DNA of 42,129 nt from Bacillota bacterium (GTDB lineage: Bacteria; Bacillota; UBA4882; UBA8346), in assembly GCA_023415375.1 (NCBI GenBank), contig JAEZKW010000076.1, forward strand, positions 1 to 42,129. The letters run 5' to 3'. Below are positions 40,849 through 42,129 of the stretch, piece by piece. The position numbers and the translations under genes are program-made. The stretch's first letter is position 1; each line of letters opens with the position of its first letter. The notes under the pieces are model-generated. The model ran no database searches. It was not told where the DNA came from and worked only from the letters and a program-made list of their open reading frames with translations.

Positions 40849-41364
40849 TTGAACGACCTACAAATATTTCTTCATTTTCTCAAACGTCTCGGCGAATACC
40901 CGGTAGTCAAAGTGATTGCCGGGATTTTTTTGGGGCTGCTCCGTATTCTTTTCGGCGCATTTCGTCCGGTCTATGGAGCTGTCATGGTTCTTTGGCTACT
41001 CGATACGGCTACCGGGTTTTATTATGCCCGGGCCAACCCGGCCATGAAACCGGAATCACGCAAAATGTACCATGGTTTGGTTAAACTTTTGATATACCTA
41101 ATTTTACTTTCCATCGGCTATCAATGCGGCTTGGTCGGACTCCTTGCTGTGGTGCAGGGGATGATTGAGAGTTTTATTGTCCTGACCGAAAGTTATTCGG
41201 TCCTGGAAAATGTCCAGAAAATTTGCATACTCCATAACATCAACTTTCCGATCCTGGATCAGGTCATGAAGATGATTCAGGGCCGGTTAATCAATCAGAA
41301 TCCGAATTTGGCGCCTGTAAAGGGAGGTGAAAACAATGGTACCGATCACGAAGGCGATGCTTAG
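40849..41364 (+). CDS. phage holin (toxin-secretion/phage-lysis holin family)
   Basis: A 171-residue protein with a TTG start. Hydrophobic segments lie at about residues 20-55 and 75-115, with 'VLWLLDTATGFYYARANP' between them, typical of the Phage_holin_4 family. It would form pores that let the amidase reach the wall and release particles. The end is polar. It overlaps the amidase gene, showing coupled translation. Confidence 0.85.
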   Translation: MNDLQIFLHFLKRLGEYPVVKVIAGIFLGLLRILFGAFRPVYGAVMVLWLLDTATGFYYARANPAMKPESRKMYHGLVKLLIYLILLSIGYQCGLVGLLAVVQGMIESFIVLTESYSVLENVQKICILHNINFPILDQVMKMIQGRLINQNPNLAPVKGGENNGTDHEGDA

Positions 41365-41851
41365 CCTGGGGCCAAACCGGCCGGGGGATATCATTACACC
41401 CCGGATGATCATTGTCCATCGGACAGGCAACCCGGGGACGTCAGCCAAGGCCAACCGGGATTATTTTGAGAGCCTCAATCATCCGCCGTTAGCCGGTAAA
41501 ACTTATGCCTCGGCCCATTATATTGTGGATGCCGGTCAAATCATTCAGTGTATTCCCGAGACTGAACGGGCCCATCATTGTATCGGCGCGAACCGTTTTG
41601 CTATTGGCATTGAAACTTGCGAACCGCTCCAGCAGGGGGCATACCATAATCTACTTGATTTGATTCATGATATTTGCAGCCGGTATGGGTTTGCGCCAAC
41701 CAAGGATTATATCCAGCCTCATTCCAAATATGATCCGGTAAACCGGCACTTCGATCCGTTTTGTTGGGAGGATTTCCTGGTCGGGAAAACCAATCCGGGG
41801 AAGGATTTGTTTGATCCAATTCGGTTTTATGAAGACCTGGGAAAACAATAA
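41336..41851 (+). CDS. N-acetylmuramoyl-L-alanine amidase (Amidase_2), endolysin
   Basis: A 171-residue amidase. The ATG lies six bases after AGGGAGGTG. Catalytic residues can be seen in 'IIVHRTGNP', 'SAHYIVDAG', 'IGIETCEP' and 'HSKYDPVNRHFDP'. It would cleave MurNAc-L-Ala bonds for lysis. It differs from the amidase at 734. Holin plus amidase is the standard release cassette of phages and tailocins. Confidence 0.9.
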   Translation: MVPITKAMLSLGPNRPGDIITPRMIIVHRTGNPGTSAKANRDYFESLNHPPLAGKTYASAHYIVDAGQIIQCIPETERAHHCIGANRFAIGIETCEPLQQGAYHNLLDLIHDICSRYGFAPTKDYIQPHSKYDPVNRHFDPFCWEDFLVGKTNPGKDLFDPIRFYEDLGKQ

Positions 41852-41881
41852 CCGGGAAATGATGCCGGAATTCGCAAGAAC

Positions 41882-42061
41882 CTAAAGCTTCGGCGGATAC
41901 AATAAATGATAGCGGTTCAAAAGTCCGTCCAGCTCGATGCTGGCCGCCAGTACTTCAGAATCAGTGTAGCCCTTGGCTTCCCAGAGTTCTTGCATCCGGC
42001 GGCGGCTAAGGGCGATTTGTTCCAGGAGTTTGGAAATTTCTTGAGAATCGGTTTGTGACAT
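41882..42061 (-). CDS. Spo0E-like sporulation regulator
   Basis: A 59-residue protein on the minus strand. It has two helices with 'SKLLEQIALSRRRMQELW' and the signature 'VLAASIELDGLLNRYH', typical of Spo0E-family aspartyl-phosphate phosphatases, which remove phosphate from Spo0A and delay sporulation. It faces the tail locus and is probably a host gene that marks the right border of the island. A GAGGT lies about 13 bases before its ATG. Its presence is the main evidence that the host makes spores. Confidence 0.75.
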   Translation of the reverse strand: MSQTDSQEISKLLEQIALSRRRMQELWEAKGYTDSEVLAASIELDGLLNRYHLLYPPKL

Positions 42062-42129
42062 GGTAATGAATTATAACCTCAAAATATGTTATAATATTCT
42101 AAAAAATGTAGCCCCAAATTTGTTAGCCA
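42062..42129 (-). promoter_or_regulatory. upstream region of the Spo0E-like gene
   Basis: Read on the minus strand this AT-rich stretch contains TATAAC and TATAAT boxes (for example at about 42070-42095) that could serve as -10 elements. No clear -35 is seen before the window ends. Confidence 0.3.

Noticed and set aside
41882..42061. Spo0E-like gene as part of the tail system
   Set aside because: It is on the opposite strand, after the lysis genes, and belongs to a common host regulatory family, so it is more likely the flanking chromosome.

Overview
The window looks like a chromosomal segment of a Gram-positive, probably spore-forming member of the Bacillota. The reasons are strong AGGAGG-type ribosome sites, frequent TTG and GTG starts, AT-rich intergenic DNA with many rho-independent terminators, single-pass membrane or signal-peptide immunity proteins with no outer-membrane features, and a Spo0E-like gene on the minus strand at the right end. 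I cannot name the species from the sequence alone.

The core is a headless, P2/PBSX-like contractile tail locus. From about 9.7 to 21.4 kb it runs in P2-like order: neck/tail terminator, sheath, tube, G/GT-type assembly chaperone with a -1 frameshift site, a very short tape measure, gpX (LysM-like), gpD hub, gpV spike, gpU, gpW/gp25, gpJ, gpI, a pectate-lyase-fold tail spike and a tail fibre. No capsid, portal, terminase or integrase gene is visible, so this reads as a tailocin or contractile injection system rather than a complete prophage. Four glycosyltransferase genes follow (21.6-25.3 kb). A second baseplate J, gpI and collar-fibre set, then holin and amidase, lies at 37.6-41.9 kb. The left end (0.7-2.8 kb) carries another amidase, a membrane-anchored lytic transglycosylase and a broken phage-type regulator.

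Inserted around the tail genes are at least five large toxin-like proteins, each followed by a probable immunity gene: T1 (3.5 kb), T2 (6.5 kb), T3 (25.6 kb), T4 (30.8 kb) and T5 (33.6 kb). Their first 15 or so residues are related (roughly M-[RKN]-[GS]-x-E-[GS]-x-x-E-x-x-x-S, clear in four and weak in T4). T1, T3 and T4 also share a peptidoglycan-binding-like module, and all five have unrelated C-terminal domains. T3 and T4 end in cell-wall hydrolase-like domains and have exported or membrane immunity proteins; T1, T2 and T5 have cytoplasmic-looking immunity proteins. A HerA/FtsK-type ATPase of about 890 residues sits between the T3 and T4 modules. Orphan toxin remnants (an M15 peptidase tail with its immunity gene, a KptA-like fragment, other scraps) show active module turnover.

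The intergenic DNA is not empty. A 200-440 bp element with a TGGCAC-N5-TGGCAC motif, a terminator hairpin and a covarying hairpin occurs four times, plus two partial copies, around the T1 and T2 cassettes and before the tail operon. My working hypothesis is a phage-tail-derived injection system that carries polymorphic toxins marked by a common N-terminal signal. That part is inference from arrangement and sequence similarity and is untested.
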